The notes: generated by a model not told the origin, from the sequence alone. DNA of 64,000 nucleotides from Albula goreensis (GCA_022829145.1 CM040745.1:37196841-37260840); one strand, 5' to 3'; shown: positions 41,246 through 50,386, numbered from the stretch's first letter. Made by a program: numbers and translations.

Positions 41246-43539
41246 AATATGTGGTCACCACCAAAAGTACTGCACAATTTAAAATTCCAATGCACAGCTT
41301 CTACAGTTCCAAAGACATACAGTTCAAATAAATGCTTTGAAGAACTTTTCATGGAACACTTAAAAGCCAAACGGAGCAGAAACATATCCATCCTCAATTA
41401 CATCAGAAACCACGGGGTGAGACATGGATAGAGTATGTTTAAGGCAGACATGCGGGCTGAGCGCGAAAAACATCTCCTGGAGGTTGAGGACCGTACATGT
41501 AACGTCACTTTTGGCAAATGGGCGGAAACCCTAAGTTAATGCTACCTGGGGCTCGGCGGTATCTCAAGCTGTTCTAAATGGGACATGCAATCTCGATCAC
41601 CCCGTCTTTGATGGCGCAAGACTTCTTTTCCAGAGAGTTGTTTGGTCCACAGCCATGACAAAAAAAAATAATCAGAACTTCAAATAGCTTCCTATGTATT
41701 CCCCTAAAATCAGTACTTCAATGAGAGGGCTGAAGAATCTGATATATACTTTTTGTGCCGCTCGCGATTTTAACTGAAGATCAGGTTAAAAGGTCCCTCC
41801 CACATCAAAAGAAGGACTCTTCTTTTGCAATGCCAGATATTGGTCTATTGAAACGAGCCTAATTCCAAGTCTGCCACTCAGCGTAACACTAAACAACACG
41901 AAAACTCAATGACCTCAGCAGTTTTTTATTATTTCTAATCATTCGAAAAATGATACTTGCTTAAAAGTTGTAGAAACGCAACTTCAAAAATGTTTTGTGT
42001 GTGCTCGTTAAACTGTTGTTTTGTTATTGCAAGTTAGTTACGGATCAGATGTTGTGTATCTTTTTCAGCCATGTGCTGTGATGGAAACATAGCCATTTCA
42101 ATGAATGCATTTAGCAGAAAATGAGAACCGCTTCAATTGCCAGGAGACCTGGATTTCAGTAATTCGAAGTCAGAAGCAAAACGCTCAATTTCCAGGCTTC
42201 AGAGAGGAAAGAGAAGAATGGAGGAATTCACCGGAGAACGTCCGCGGTGTTCCGTGATGACTGACGCCACCCACGTGCGCGCACAAGCCCTCCGCCGCCT
42301 CGCGGGGAGCTGGTGCTGACCCACAATGCCCCAGCGTTCAAGGGTTAAGCCTCCTCTGTCTATTAAGGTCCCGCATTCCTCGGTGCTATACCTGACCCAG
42401 ATCGCTGTCTGTCCTTTTCGACTTGGGAGGTGATAGAAGCAGCAGACAGGAACAACTACCCCCACCCCCACACCCCCGATTCGCCCCCCACAGCTCCGCT
42501 CCTCACATATTCAGCCTGTCTCAGACACAGCGCACATTCATGCCTTCAGCCGTTCTGTCTGCCCACAACTTCCGACAGACCGTCATACAAACGAACTACA
42601 CTACATTATTATTCTATGGCTAAACTAAAGTACCTTCTCGGTGGACCATCAAACATACAACCTACCCTATGTTATTTTTCTCCGGATAAAGCGCCTTTCC
42701 AATTGACAAACATATGCATAGCCGAGCATAACTAACACCATGTTATATATACAACACCAGAACAACTCTAGATGACGGTATATTTTTAAACAAAGATTCC
42801 GATCACGCCTCAGTACTGCTCATACTCAATCAATCACCGTACTTTTCAAAAGTAATATGAATTTAATGCGTGTAACTTAACCTTGTATTCACAAAATGTT
42901 TATATTTCCCACTTTTCTCAGATGATGAGCGACATCTTTACTTTAGTTATTTTTAATCAACTGTATTTGCATTACTTACGAAATGCTTATTGCCTCAGGT
43001 GCTATGCTAGTAAAGTAGTAATTGTTGCAATCTTACTACGATTGTTGTAATGATAATTCCAGTAAGTAAACTCATTTTAGATTCTCACTTACTAACTAGA
43101 GGTTTAACTCACAGCAGTGTGAGGGAAAGATCACCAACACCAGTTCATATGTCTCTTTTCAGCCTGCAACTGCTTGTCTACACGTGCGCTGTCATTCTGC
43201 CGCCTGAGCATAACCAGGGAAACAGTCTGCCCTTACCTTCTGCAGCCACTGCGTGTTGTTCTCCATGGCGATCTCCAGGTGCTGCAACTTCCTGGCGGAC
43301 CCGTCCATGCCATTAGGCGGGGGCGCGTCACGCTGCGCTGCGTTGATGTTTCCGTAGTGATCGGCGCCCGCTCTACAGCTCTCCACCTCTGGCAGGATGA
43401 AGGTGTAGCTGCAGTGGCCGTGCTGCACGCGGTGGAGCCGCTTCCGACCCTCCCCGCCTCGCCTCTGACCCCCGCCGCCCCCGCCGCCCGCCGCCGTGCC
43501 CGCCACCAACACGCTCAACGCGAGAAACGCCAGCCTCAT
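2135..43539 (-). CDS. angpt4: Angiopoietin-4-like secreted TIE2 ligand (angpt4), 3' end missing
   Basis: This is a secreted angiopoietin, whose family binds the endothelial receptor tyrosine kinase TIE2 (TEK) through a C-terminal fibrinogen-like domain. Seven coding exons join in frame with GT/AG borders and phases 0,0,2,1,0,0,2. Seen: signal peptide (1-17), glycine run (18-24), super-clustering region with CSYTFILP near residue 43, coiled coil over exons 2-4 (about 102-271), linker, then a fibrinogen-like domain starting FRDC at about 280. The reading stops at about residue 399. By comparison with the roughly 500-residue family, about 100 residues lie left of the window. ANGPT4 is preferred over ANGPT1/2 because of [37 protein letters not shown] and LESRQRMEL; the exon 2 and 3 coiled coil is less diagnostic. 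N-glycosylation sequons occur in exons 1-5. Which paralogue it is remains an inference; that it is an angiopoietin is near certain. Confidence 0.88.
3560..3835. repeat. Fragments of dispersed fish repeats
   Basis: The string CAGGTGTACCCAATCAAGTG at about 3569 resembles the terminal motif of a widespread vertebrate repeat (GTGTACCTAATAAAGTG type). The segment near 3780-3830 (GTGGGGACATGTCCCCAGCG) resembles another common fish repeat. Family names are not assigned. Confidence 0.5.
4803..4978 (+). mobile_element. tRNA-derived SINE
   Basis: A tRNA-like head has a box A-like TTAGGGAGCTGG and box B GGTTCAGTTCC at 4839-4849. It is followed by a body (TAAATATCCACCAG) and a tail like GTAAGTTGCTCC...GCATCTGCTGAATG. 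This order is typical of common teleost tRNA SINEs that share a tail with a partner LINE. Confidence 0.85.
7459..7560 (-). CDS. angpt4: angpt4 exon 6: fibrinogen-like domain, [10 protein letters not shown] segment
   Basis: This exon is 102 bp or 34 codons: [18 protein letters not shown], then [16 protein letters not shown], the most conserved signature of fibrinogen-related domains. It lies between acceptor TTGGACGCAG and donor ATG|GTAAGC, both phase 0. FCDMQS fits ANGPT4 best. The usual acidic ED/EN before GS is VN here. Confidence 0.95.
7561..8206 (-). other. angpt4 intron 5
   Basis: 646 bp. The right part (about 7960-8110) has repeated AACGTT-containing words (AACGTTCATAAAACGTTG) like a dispersed fish repeat. 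Nothing else is seen. Confidence 0.75.
8207..8319 (-). CDS. angpt4: angpt4 exon 5: linker and start of fibrinogen-like domain
   Basis: This exon is 113 bp. After a short linker (VTLPREQK) it reads [11 protein letters not shown] and then [16 protein letters not shown], the opening of the fibrinogen-like domain. The cysteine here pairs, in known family structures, with the FCD cysteine of exon 6. The linker looks a few residues shorter than in mammalian ANGPT1. Acceptor GCTACCAG, donor AAAG|GTAAAT. NIS and NMT are glycosylation sequons. Confidence 0.93.
8687..8766. repeat. Short tandem repeat of ATCACATTCTAAGT
   Basis: Four near-copies of ATCACATTCTAAGT occur, with GACCGATAATATA-type spacers duplicated between them. 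Confidence 0.85.
9500..9806 (-). mobile_element. SINE-like dispersed repeat, copy 1
   Basis: About 300 bp, closely similar to 11664-11966 in the same orientation. Shared words include CAGGAGTGGGCGCTA, TGAGCCAATTATTGCCTCG against TGAGCCAATTGTTGCCTCG, and CAAGTGTCTTCACTGCTTGA. It is related to the SINE copies near 17.4-17.7 kb and 45.2 kb, so it is read as a diverged member of that family. Confidence 0.75.
11664..11966 (-). mobile_element. SINE-like dispersed repeat, copy 2, beside exon 4 donor
   Basis: Second long copy of the family. On the minus strand, CGGCTATGGCCAAAGGTCCG followed by GAGGCAACAATTGGCTCAG aligns with the equivalent part of the 17.4-kb copy. It ends in an A-rich stretch about 32 bp from the exon 4 donor at 11996-11997. 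Confidence 0.75.
11998..12230 (-). CDS. angpt4: angpt4 exon 4: distal coiled coil
   Basis: This exon is 233 bp, reading [18 protein letters not shown] onward through heptad-rich residues to LLGLLSGGS, between acceptor CCGCCAG and donor [22 protein letters not shown] resembles the ANGPT4 paralogue more than ANGPT1 or ANGPT2. NNT is a glycosylation sequon. It ends in phase 1. A SINE-family copy ends only about 32 bp beyond its donor. Confidence 0.92.
12231..13506 (-). other. angpt4 intron 3
   Basis: About 1.3 kb of AT-rich sequence with no exon or clear repeat that I can identify. Confidence 0.8.
13507..13628 (-). CDS. angpt4: angpt4 exon 3: coiled-coil segment
   Basis: This exon is 122 bp, starting [20 protein letters not shown] and continuing KLEKELLMQ to KLQDKN before donor CAG|GTAACA. 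The acceptor is TTTTAG. It ends in phase 2 and the split codon becomes serine with exon 4. Length and phase match the third coding exon of angiopoietins. Confidence 0.93.
14135..14245. repeat. Dispersed repeat shared with 25185-25300
   Basis: AATTTTAGTGACACGATTTT...GATTGGAGCAAA...AACCAATAACATGCTCTCTT here matches AATTTCAGTGACATGATTTG...GATTGGAACAAA...AACCAATCACATGCTCTCTT at 25.2 kb in the same orientation. It is a repeat family of unknown class. Confidence 0.75.
14422..14471. repeat. TG/CA inverted repeat (hairpin-forming microsatellite)
   Basis: TGTGTGTGGGTGTGTG is followed, after CATAGATATATA, by its exact complement CACACACCCACACACA. A single GGG/CCC interruption sits at mirrored positions in the two arms. 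Confidence 0.9.
14476..14672. mobile_element. MITE-like element with imperfect 55-bp terminal inverted repeats
   Basis: The left end GTGTCAAACTCCAGGCCTGG and the reverse complement of the right end, GAGTCAAACCCAGGTCCAGG, align over about 55 bp. The CAAACTCCAGGCCTGGAGGG word is common in fish repeats. Exact ends and target duplication were not settled. Confidence 0.65.
14759..14798. repeat. 20-bp tandem duplication next to exon 2 donor
   Basis: TGTGACGCATTCGGCCAGTC is followed directly by TGTGACGCATTCAGCCAGC, ending about 5 bp from the exon 2 donor. Confidence 0.85.
14804..14959 (-). CDS. angpt4: angpt4 exon 2: first coiled-coil segment
   Basis: This exon is 156 bp or 52 codons, beginning [10 protein letters not shown] after acceptor CTAACTCCAG and ending VVEAQ before donor GTACCG. 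It matches the angiopoietin coiled coil ([22 protein letters not shown]) closely in sequence and exactly in length for the second coding exon of the family. HNQT gives a glycosylation sequon. Both borders are phase 0. Confidence 0.93.
15309..15324. repeat. (AC)8 microsatellite
   Basis: Short uninterrupted AC run in angpt4 intron 1. Confidence 0.9.
17395..17735 (-). mobile_element. tRNA-derived SINE, same family as 9.5, 11.7, 27.9 and 45.2 kb
   Basis: On the minus strand the head reads ATCTCCGAGTGGCTCACACT (box A region, 17715-17735) and GGTCGTTTGAGTCCCAGT (box B region, 17655-17672). A body follows with CTGCACTAGGGAACCAGCAA and CGCTCTCTAGTGGCCAC. This order supports a tRNA-derived SINE and defines the head of the family. 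Confidence 0.8.
18351..18400. repeat. (CT)12 plus GT-rich microsatellite
   Basis: (CT)12 at 18351-18374 runs into GTTTGTGTGGGTGTGTGTAT. Confidence 0.95.
23478..23708. mobile_element. MITE with about 60-bp terminal inverted repeats
   Basis: Left arm AAAATAAAAAGTTC...GTTCTTCGTTTGTCCCTCC aligns with the reverse complement of the right arm, AGAATAAAAGGTTCCTTCAG...GTTCTTTGTTTGTCTCCCT. No transposase is encoded, so it would be a non-autonomous DNA transposon. The AAAAGGTTCCTTCAGGTTCTTTG type is a known abundant fish repeat. Confidence 0.8.
25185..25300. repeat. Dispersed repeat shared with 14135-14245
   Basis: Second copy of the family containing GTGACATGATTTGTGATTGG and AACCAATCACATGCTCTCTT. Confidence 0.75.
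26098..26446. mobile_element. Non-autonomous DNA transposon (MITE), CCGAAAT-type ends
   Basis: Left end CCGAAATTGCGTACT (26104-26118) and the reverse complement of the right end, CCGAAATCGCATACT (26420-26434), match at 13 of 15 bases, and similarity continues inward (GTAGGC/GCCTAC). There is no coding capacity. Ends of this kind are common in fish and usually placed with hAT-like elements; the class is an inference and I could not fix the target duplication. Confidence 0.75.
27892..28015 (-). mobile_element. Truncated copy of the SINE family
   Basis: GCTGACCAGTAGTGGTCGCT followed by AGAGAGTAATGAG, then CAACGAATTGCTGG further on, matches the 9.5/11.7/17.4-kb copies. The tRNA-like head is missing. 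Confidence 0.7.
29768..29876. mobile_element. Palindromic MITE, GGGCCAGTTTCCC ends
   Basis: About 109 bp. GGGCCAGTTTCCCGGGCATG at the left is mirrored by CATCGGGGAAACCAACCC at the right, and GGAAGCCTAG by CTCGGCTTAG inside. It matches the widespread fish palindromic element whose arms carry GTTTCCC and GCCTAG words. Confidence 0.8.
39345..39480 (+). repeat. Dispersed fish repeat (CATCCATTTTCTGTA type)
   Basis: The words TCTATCCATCCATTTTCTGT, GGTCTGGAACACATCCCA and GCCATTGGGTGAAAGGCAGG, followed by CACCCTGGGCAAGTTGCCGG, follow the order of a very common fish interspersed repeat. Its class is not assigned here. Confidence 0.7.
39960..40059 (-). mobile_element. tRNA-derived SINE fragment
   Basis: On the minus strand GTGTGATATAATGATTAGCA (box A region) is followed by GGTTGCGGGTTCAATTCC (box B, 39993-40010). 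This is a tRNA-like SINE head with a short degraded body. Confidence 0.75.
41213..41237. repeat. (AC)12 microsatellite followed by AT run
   Basis: Uninterrupted AC repeat, then ATATATAAATAT. Confidence 0.97.
43237..43539 (-). CDS. angpt4: angpt4 exon 1: start, signal peptide, super-clustering region
   Basis: This exon encodes 101 codons and ends exactly after WLQK, the conserved exon 1/2 border of angiopoietins, at donor AAG|GTAAGG. The start is the ATG at 43539, which gives a hydrophobic leader [17 protein letters not shown]. Seven glycines follow, then basic residues and [13 protein letters not shown]. Two cysteines (about 43 and 55) sit in the N-terminal region that lets family members form higher oligomers. 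NNT near residue 94 is a likely glycosylation site. The glycine run comes from a CCG/CCC-rich stretch and is probably length-variable. Transcribed leftward, followed by a 28-kb intron. Confidence 0.9.
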
Positions 43540-43560
43540 AGCTAACGCCGGCCGTCACTC
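43290..43560. promoter_or_regulatory. CpG-rich segment over angpt4 exon 1
   Basis: CpG is far denser here than in the surrounding AT-rich DNA, and GC-rich codons make up exon 1. This is consistent with a CpG-island promoter reaching from the 5'UTR into exon 1. I saw no convincing TATA box on the minus strand just upstream of 43540, and the transcription start cannot be fixed. Confidence 0.55.
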
Positions 43561-43970
43561 TTCTCAGGTACCCTCACCTGTACCACAAGGTGTGCCTTAG
43601 TGACCCCCCCCTCCCCGCTCACTCACTCACTCTCCACCCCACGCATGGCTCCGTTCTACCGGGTAAAGATTCTCACTTCTTCCTCTCTTCCAAACGTATG
43701 GTTTTGCTTTCTTTTCGACTAGTTCTCCTCTCGTTTCCCCCCCTAGTTTCCTCTGAACTCTCCCTGGCCCTGGCGGTACGTGAGAGTGCAGTCGCATACA
43801 GTGACCCTTGAATAGCCAAGGAGAGCGAGGGAGCTGGACTATGTGAATCTCTCAATCTTCCTTCAAAAAAAAAAAAAAACTGAGAGAAACACTTCCCTCC
43901 TATCCCACTCCAGTGGGTCAAGTTTCAGAAATGACCAGAGTGAAATAGCTCTGCCCCCTTATCTGCTGTT

Positions 43971-44027
43971 TGGGGGGGTGGTGGGGGGTGGGGGGGGGAT
44001 GGGGGTTAGGAGGGGGAAGTCTGAGGG
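43971..44027 (+). promoter_or_regulatory. G-run tract upstream of angpt4 (possible G-quadruplex)
   Basis: At least six G runs of four to nine bases lie within 57 bp, including GGGGGGGTGGTGGGGGGTGG and GGATGGGGGTTAGGAGGGGG. The tract is about 0.45 kb upstream of the angpt4 ATG, with the G-rich strand on the non-template side relative to rightward reading. A regulatory role is inference. Confidence 0.5.
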
Positions 44028-45189
44028 AGGTCTGCAGTCACAGCACCCTGTATTCTCTCCATTCCACCCGTTTGCTCGTCCATCCTTCTCTATAGCTGAG
44101 AACAAGCAGTTCATGAATGCCTAAGATCTCCAAACTCACAACCAAATCTTTCAATCGAAAATATAGGACACCCAGAAGATTTAGCTCTTATTAAATACCA
44201 TTACATCATTACTTTTAACTGTTATAACTGATGTATGTGGTGCCATGGTTGAAGATCATACTTTTATTTATGCATCAGTCATTTTTACAACTGCGTGCAG
44301 TAAAAGCTCTTTGGTCTGTGTTTCTCTCATCGTTAAGAAAACAGAGTGGTGCAGTTGCTTTAATAGATTGCCACCTGAAAAAATGCTCTATCAGTTGTTC
44401 TCATGACAGACACTATATAAAGTTTAAATCCTCAGTGCTTCACAGACAAAAAGCTCTTTTACTCCTCCAGTTCTTCGCCACAGGAGCTCTCTTCCTCCTC
44501 CAGTTCTTCTCTTTTCAGCTCTGATATTCCATAAAACTAGATACTCTAGGGGTTGAGGCATTCATTTAACATTAATACTGACACTAATCAATTCCATTGC
44601 TCAACTTTTACTGCATTATTAGGAAACTCCCTGTGGTTGAGGAATTTACAGAAATGCACAATATCTTGAAAGAGAACCCACAGAAAGTGCAAGTCACCAC
44701 AGAGCAATGCAACGGTCAGCGCTGACCAGGGAATTTTTGCACGTTTTAACGGTTTCTTTGATATCAAGGTGCAGACGTGTAGAATGAAGCCAATCGGGAT
44801 GCGATAAGAGCGTCAGAAATCCCATAGTTCCCTTTTGAAAATGATCGACGTTATAAATATCTGACCATGAAAGCGATGAAAAGGGAGGTGGAAATACACA
44901 GTTCTATGGCTCATTGATGTAAACGATTAGTGAGAATTAGACTGGCTAAATTCCTAAACCTTATTTTAGGGGGTGCTGCCATGGTGCCAAAATGCATACC
45001 TTTGACAGTAGGGCTTATACACATATCGAAACAAACACGTTTATATCCTCTAGATGGTTGATAATGTGAATAGTAGAACAAACCTGGAGATAAGCATATT
45101 GGAGGGATTCTGGGTATTTCATGGAGTAAAAGTGCTTGTTCATGGTGCAGCTGTGCATCCCTTAGCTAGGTATTAGTGTCTCTGCAGCC

Positions 45190-45455
45190 TCATGGGGGAT
45201 GAACAGGGGATAAGGTGGTTAAAATCAGTAGTCCATAGCATGAACCCTGCAATCAGGTGTTGGAGTCCCAGATGTGCTATTGCATTGCTGGAGTACGCAG
45301 GGGGTAACCCAGCTAGCCCATGTCACTCTCCAGCACTCAAGCTGAAAACCTGCAGATGCATGAACTAAGAACATGCTGGCCTCATAATCCTCCAGTGACA
45401 CGGACAGTATGTGATTGGTTGTGAGTAAAGAAGTGTGGGTTGTTGTCATGTAAAA
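45190..45455 (+). mobile_element. tRNA-derived SINE, opposite orientation
   Basis: The plus strand shows a tRNA-like head (AAGGTGGTTAAAATCAGTAG; box B-like GTGTTGGAGTCCC at 45257-45269). The tail, read on the minus strand as GGCCAGCATGTTCTTAGTTC, matches AGCCAGCATGTTCTCTGTTC at 17.49 kb. It is a full-length relative of the 17.4-kb copy. Confidence 0.75.
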
Positions 45456-48400
45456 TAAGTGGAGTCACATGCTTCCAAAAGAAAAGGAAAAGAATGTAAA
45501 TCTCCAGTCTCATCACGCTCTTAGCAGCTTCTCTGGGCTGCTAGAGGACCAGTCAAATGGTTAATCTCCACCATCCACGACATGAACAACAAGTGATTGA
45601 AACCAAGCTATGAATTAAAACCTTAAATGAAGATCTATTCAGACAATTCATGAGTTGTGCTTTTAAAATAGAACATTACCGTGCTGAATATTAGATTAAA
45701 ATCCATTTGAGACGTCCTTATTTTCAGATAAAATGATGACGACCGTATAACTTAATAGCGGTACAATCAATATTTGATTAATAGTTCCCAAAATTAGGTG
45801 AAACCTTAGATTGCCCTTTGTACAGAAATATACGAACAAACCTTTCCAAACCCCAGTGACTGACTAACTCTGCACTGGGAAATGGAGAGGTCACATCGTC
45901 TCGATGGCTTGTTCTCATCGTTAATTTTTCAAACTGTATATCCTAATCACAGAGTTGACAAACTCTAGCGCTTTGGGAAGTTGAGTCACGGACGGTCCTG
46001 CTGCCAAACCCGGTTAAAAAAAAAAGGGAACATGCCCTGAGTGTATTTCGGGTTTAATCTCCATCCCAGTCCACCGGCACCACTGATTTGCTCCAAACGA
46101 GCTCTCCGGATCCGGACGGGGGACCCCGGCGCTCTGCGTCACCGCACCCCCCCCGCATCTGTCAGCCCGTATCCAAGCTCACATCTCCGCGACGGATCCT
46201 GTCCAAGTCGCGGGAAAATGAGGAGAAAACATTAGCTTCGTTGTTAGAGCGAAAGCCCATGAGAAAAAAAGGTTAAGTTAATGAGTGACCACATTTTTTA
46301 TTTCTGCAACACCAGCATCTGTTTTGGTCTCTAGATGACTAATCTCAGTGCGGCTTCCCAGCATTTTTCCTCTTTGAATCAAGGCAGATGCAAACTCCAA
46401 GTCTGGTTGCAAAATTAATGTAAAATTCCCCAACACTGAGGTGCAAAACACAAGTGACTAGTGAGATATCTTTCACATCTATTGCAAAAGATTTGACATT
46501 TCTTGTAATATTCATTTTGCCGTATGCAAATCTTCAAAGCTGACACTTCAGCGTCAGCCAGATGTTTGAGTCTTAAGGAGAAAGCATAGGACAAAACAGG
46601 GAAGAGGAGCAGTCGTGGAAAATTAGCTTTGTAGTCTATTTTTTTGGCTGAGAAACTTTCAACTAGAAGTCTTTTCGCTCTCTAATCCATTCATTCTTGA
46701 TTGTGAAAGATAATGTCGAAACCTGCCGAACTCCTCGTAATGTCCTACACCTGCACAAACAAAGGCTTGTGGGAAACGCACAACACCAATTGGTGGAATT
46801 TAAAGACCGCAACAGAGTGCAAACCAGTTTTACTCAGTGGAAGTGAAAGAGTTCTTTGAAGGTTGTTGTTCCTGAAGATAGCTGTTGGATCATGTCTGAG
46901 TACGCGACTGGAGAGTAATAAATCACAATTAATGGTGGTAAGTAGACAAATTAGTACCATATTCCACACTACAAGAACAGTCTCCCTTTTTACTGGTGTA
47001 AAAACACAAACACTGAAGTACACTTATAATTTCATACAATGAAAGATCTGAAATAAGCTAAACTGGATTCCCTGTATCAGATTGCTCCATCCTGAAATTC
47101 TTCCCAGTATTTTCTGACTTTGTCCAGACGGGAAGCAAGTGAAACCCGAACAAGCCAAACCTCAGGAGAAATCATGGCTATTCCCCGTCTGACAAAGAAT
47201 CTGTTTCCATTTAATTCCGCTCATTAGGTGTTGAAAAGCTCCTTACTCTCTGCAAATCATTTCCATTTTGTGTACGGACATTTAACAAACATTACCCGAC
47301 AGAGGAGTGTCTGTTTGCAGTTACTTTTAAATGCCTGTCTGAAACACTTTTTACCTGCCTCATGCTTCTACATGGAATGTCATTACAAAGCAAGATATAG
47401 GTGGCAAAATTTTTGATTTAGAGGCAAGTCAATTATTTGAGCCCGATGTTACTAAACAGTAAATGTGGTGTTTTAACTGATCGGGGATAAGTTAATTTGA
47501 ATTTGAAAAGTGAATTTTAATGTGTGTCATTCCCAAGATGTGCTTTTTAAGTTGCCGCATGGCAGTGAATTGAAATTATGCTTATTTTCACAAGATTACT
47601 GTTGAATTTATCTGTCATTTCAAAATGTAGGTCTTTTAGCCTCCCACAATCATTGTAAACCAATTATTTTAGATGTATCTCTAGAAAGAATGGTAAGTCC
47701 ATTAGCACAGTGACTAGAATTCTTCAACAACTGCTACATAGCTCCTCTAAAAAAAATTAACAATACTTTCAAACACAGCTCCAAAACGGAGTGGTTTTCT
47801 CTTTGTACTTTATTGCATGTATAAAAGCAAATAATGACTTCTCTTAGAAGCAGTTATTTCTAACTCACTTAATAGTAGTTCTGGAGCACTAATTTAACAT
47901 ATTAAACACACACCACTGAAAAAACCGAAGTGGCAAACGTGTTTCTGAATTTTCACTTTGCAATTTAATATAGCTACTTCTCGATTTATGATTTACATTC
48001 ACATGTACACTGAGGGCTGACAAGTGCAATACTGCAGTTGAAATGCATAAAAAAGTAATTTTCCAGAGGAAATAAAAGCTATAAACAACCAGTTTTCATC
48101 TCACTGGAAATTGGTGGAATGTGTAAGTCACTTCATTTTACAGCTTGCCTTTTGGCATTAGTGATAAGACGGATAAGCTAAATCTTTACAGTTTATTTCT
48201 TTAGGTGATATGTCTCATTTAATTTTTTTTTTTATTGTTTGTAGTCATTTTGCCATTTGTATGGTGAGCGAAGCTTTGCCAGATTAATAAAGTGGTTTGT
48301 GACCTGGAAGCTGACCATGGTGTCCTACATTGTGTCTTGCTTGAGTTCTTAATGGACTGTTCATGATGAAACTGCCCGGTCCCTCTCAAAAAGTACATTT

Positions 48401-50386
48401 TCAGTACATGAAAGTTAATGAAAGTTTTATGTTCCTTGGTGAAAGTTTTATATTTAACTGGAGTTTAACTTTTGACAACCGGCCTGCCCACTTTCGCATT
48501 GTCCAGGAGAATAGCCCTTTCACAACAGTCAGTGATACATTAACTACAACATGAAGAAAACAATGGGTTGCAGTGTAGTTTTTGCAATACAGTATATAGA
48601 AATTAAGCATTTAGCAACTGTTTATGCAATGGTTATCTAGCTAGCTAGGTAATAATGTGGGCAAGTTAGCTATGGTGGCATTCATGGTACGCTCCCCTCC
48701 TACTGCAAAAAACAAAACAATATTGTAAATCTGTTGGAAATTATTATGCGGATCCATTCAGATATCTTCTTATTTGTTGTGATATTAATGCATGTAGCAT
48801 GTGATGTAGCTGATTATATGGATAACTAATCTCTTACTTGTGTTTATTCTGGTGATTTAGAAAAAGACTTTGATTTGGTGAGTATTTCAGCACCCCTGAA
48901 ATGTTTAGCATTCTCTTCATTTTCTTATTTCGTTGCTACAGCTTGTGAATAATAGCTGAAATGCTAAATGGACTTCATGTGCAAGAATGTGATTTATTGG
49001 TAAATGGGGTCTTGAATTTCAAGTGAGAAGAATAGTGTTTGAATCTTGCACAGTGAAATGCAGCAATGAAATAGAAGTTTAATCGCTAACAGTTAAATCC
49101 CCAAAAACAGTTTCTAAAATTGTCTTTAACGAGCTTCTGAGTGCTTGAGATTCTTTAGGTTCAGTGTATGGCAGAGACAACTGTTTCTGTAGACTATAAT
49201 ACATTTTTCAGATAAAAATAATATTTTATGGAAGAATTATTGGCTGATAGAAAATGGGACCATGAAAGGAAAGGTTTTGACGATGGGAAATTTGAAAAGG
49301 GTTTGCCTCATGGACCATAGAAAAGTGGGAATGCCAGAACTCAAAACTAAACTCCAATTGAATGTAAAACCTTTGGTTATCGCGAAAGATTTGTATATCT
49401 ATCACTGACGCAGATAGGAGAGAGGAAGTTGGATCCTTTTCAATGTCGACAGACAGTGAGGAAATGTGTAGATCTTGAACCGATAATGCAAATAAACTCA
49501 CTTGCAGCACATGTTTTGGCACATCTCCAAGAAGATAAGTGTCTTTAATCTGTGGATTTTAGCAGCAATAGCTAGGCATTGTGTGCACAGCAGCTTAAGA
49601 AGCGAGAAACGGATAATACATAAATCTGAATTTGAGAAATGAAAGAAAATGACTGCTTTCACCAATTCTGTTATCATCTCTTTGATCCTTTGGCCCTTCT
49701 GGTGGTCGTGCAAAGAAATAAGTAGTGATGCCCACACAAGACATTTCCTTCAACATTTGGCTGAAATGAACAAAAACCCTCATGTCTTTTACATTATTAT
49801 TTGGGAATAATTTAGATTCTTTCTGAAAATATTTTGATGGATTAGGCACTCCTACGAAATTGGATCCAGCTTTACGGAGTTTAAAAGGACTTTGCACTGG
49901 AAAATGGATGACTTTGAAACTTGTTGACAGGAATGCTTTTATAGGATTAACCTAAGGGATTAATCTTTTATGACTGATGTTTTCAGGGCCTTCAAACCAT
50001 GTAGAGTTGAATGTCCTACATTATAAACATACATGTACTATACAATACCGTATGCATGCTGGTTCATTCAGCAATCCAAACGTTCTACTGTCTTACACGT
50101 CAAGTCAAGGAGGTTATGTTGAGCTCAGATTTACACTCTATGATCCTTCTTCCTAAAACTGGCTTATTTTCGTTGTTTCTTCACATATTCAGTCAGCAGT
50201 ACCATGGGCGAGAAATGTCACTTCCTTGATGTTGAATTTCTTTCCCATGTTATATAAGCTTATCAAAACCTAAATTGAATGAGCAGGAATTAAAATGATT
50301 GACAAGGTTTCTTAGTCCACATAGGTGGTACTTTCTTCTTTTGATGGGGATTCCTATCATTTATTTGATAGGTAAGAACCCATACT

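Larger units (their letters stand above)
14960..43236 (-). other. angpt4 intron 1 (about 28.3 kb)
   Basis: A very long first intron, normal in kind for angiopoietin genes. I found no nested gene. It contains SINE and MITE copies (separate entries), microsatellites, and CpG-rich patches at about 24640-24750, 30290-30410, 38875-39020 and 42220-42310. Conserved enhancers may be present but cannot be told by eye. Confidence 0.8.

Noticed and set aside
43673-43921. 82-residue open frame on the minus strand upstream of angpt4
   Set aside because: Arg/Ser/Glu-rich product of purine-rich sequence, lying in the promoter/5'UTR zone of angpt4 and out of context.
49226-49897. Overlapping open frames near 49.2-49.9 kb that suggested a decayed retroelement ORF
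   Set aside because: No reverse transcriptase, integrase or recombinase motif could be recognised on either strand.
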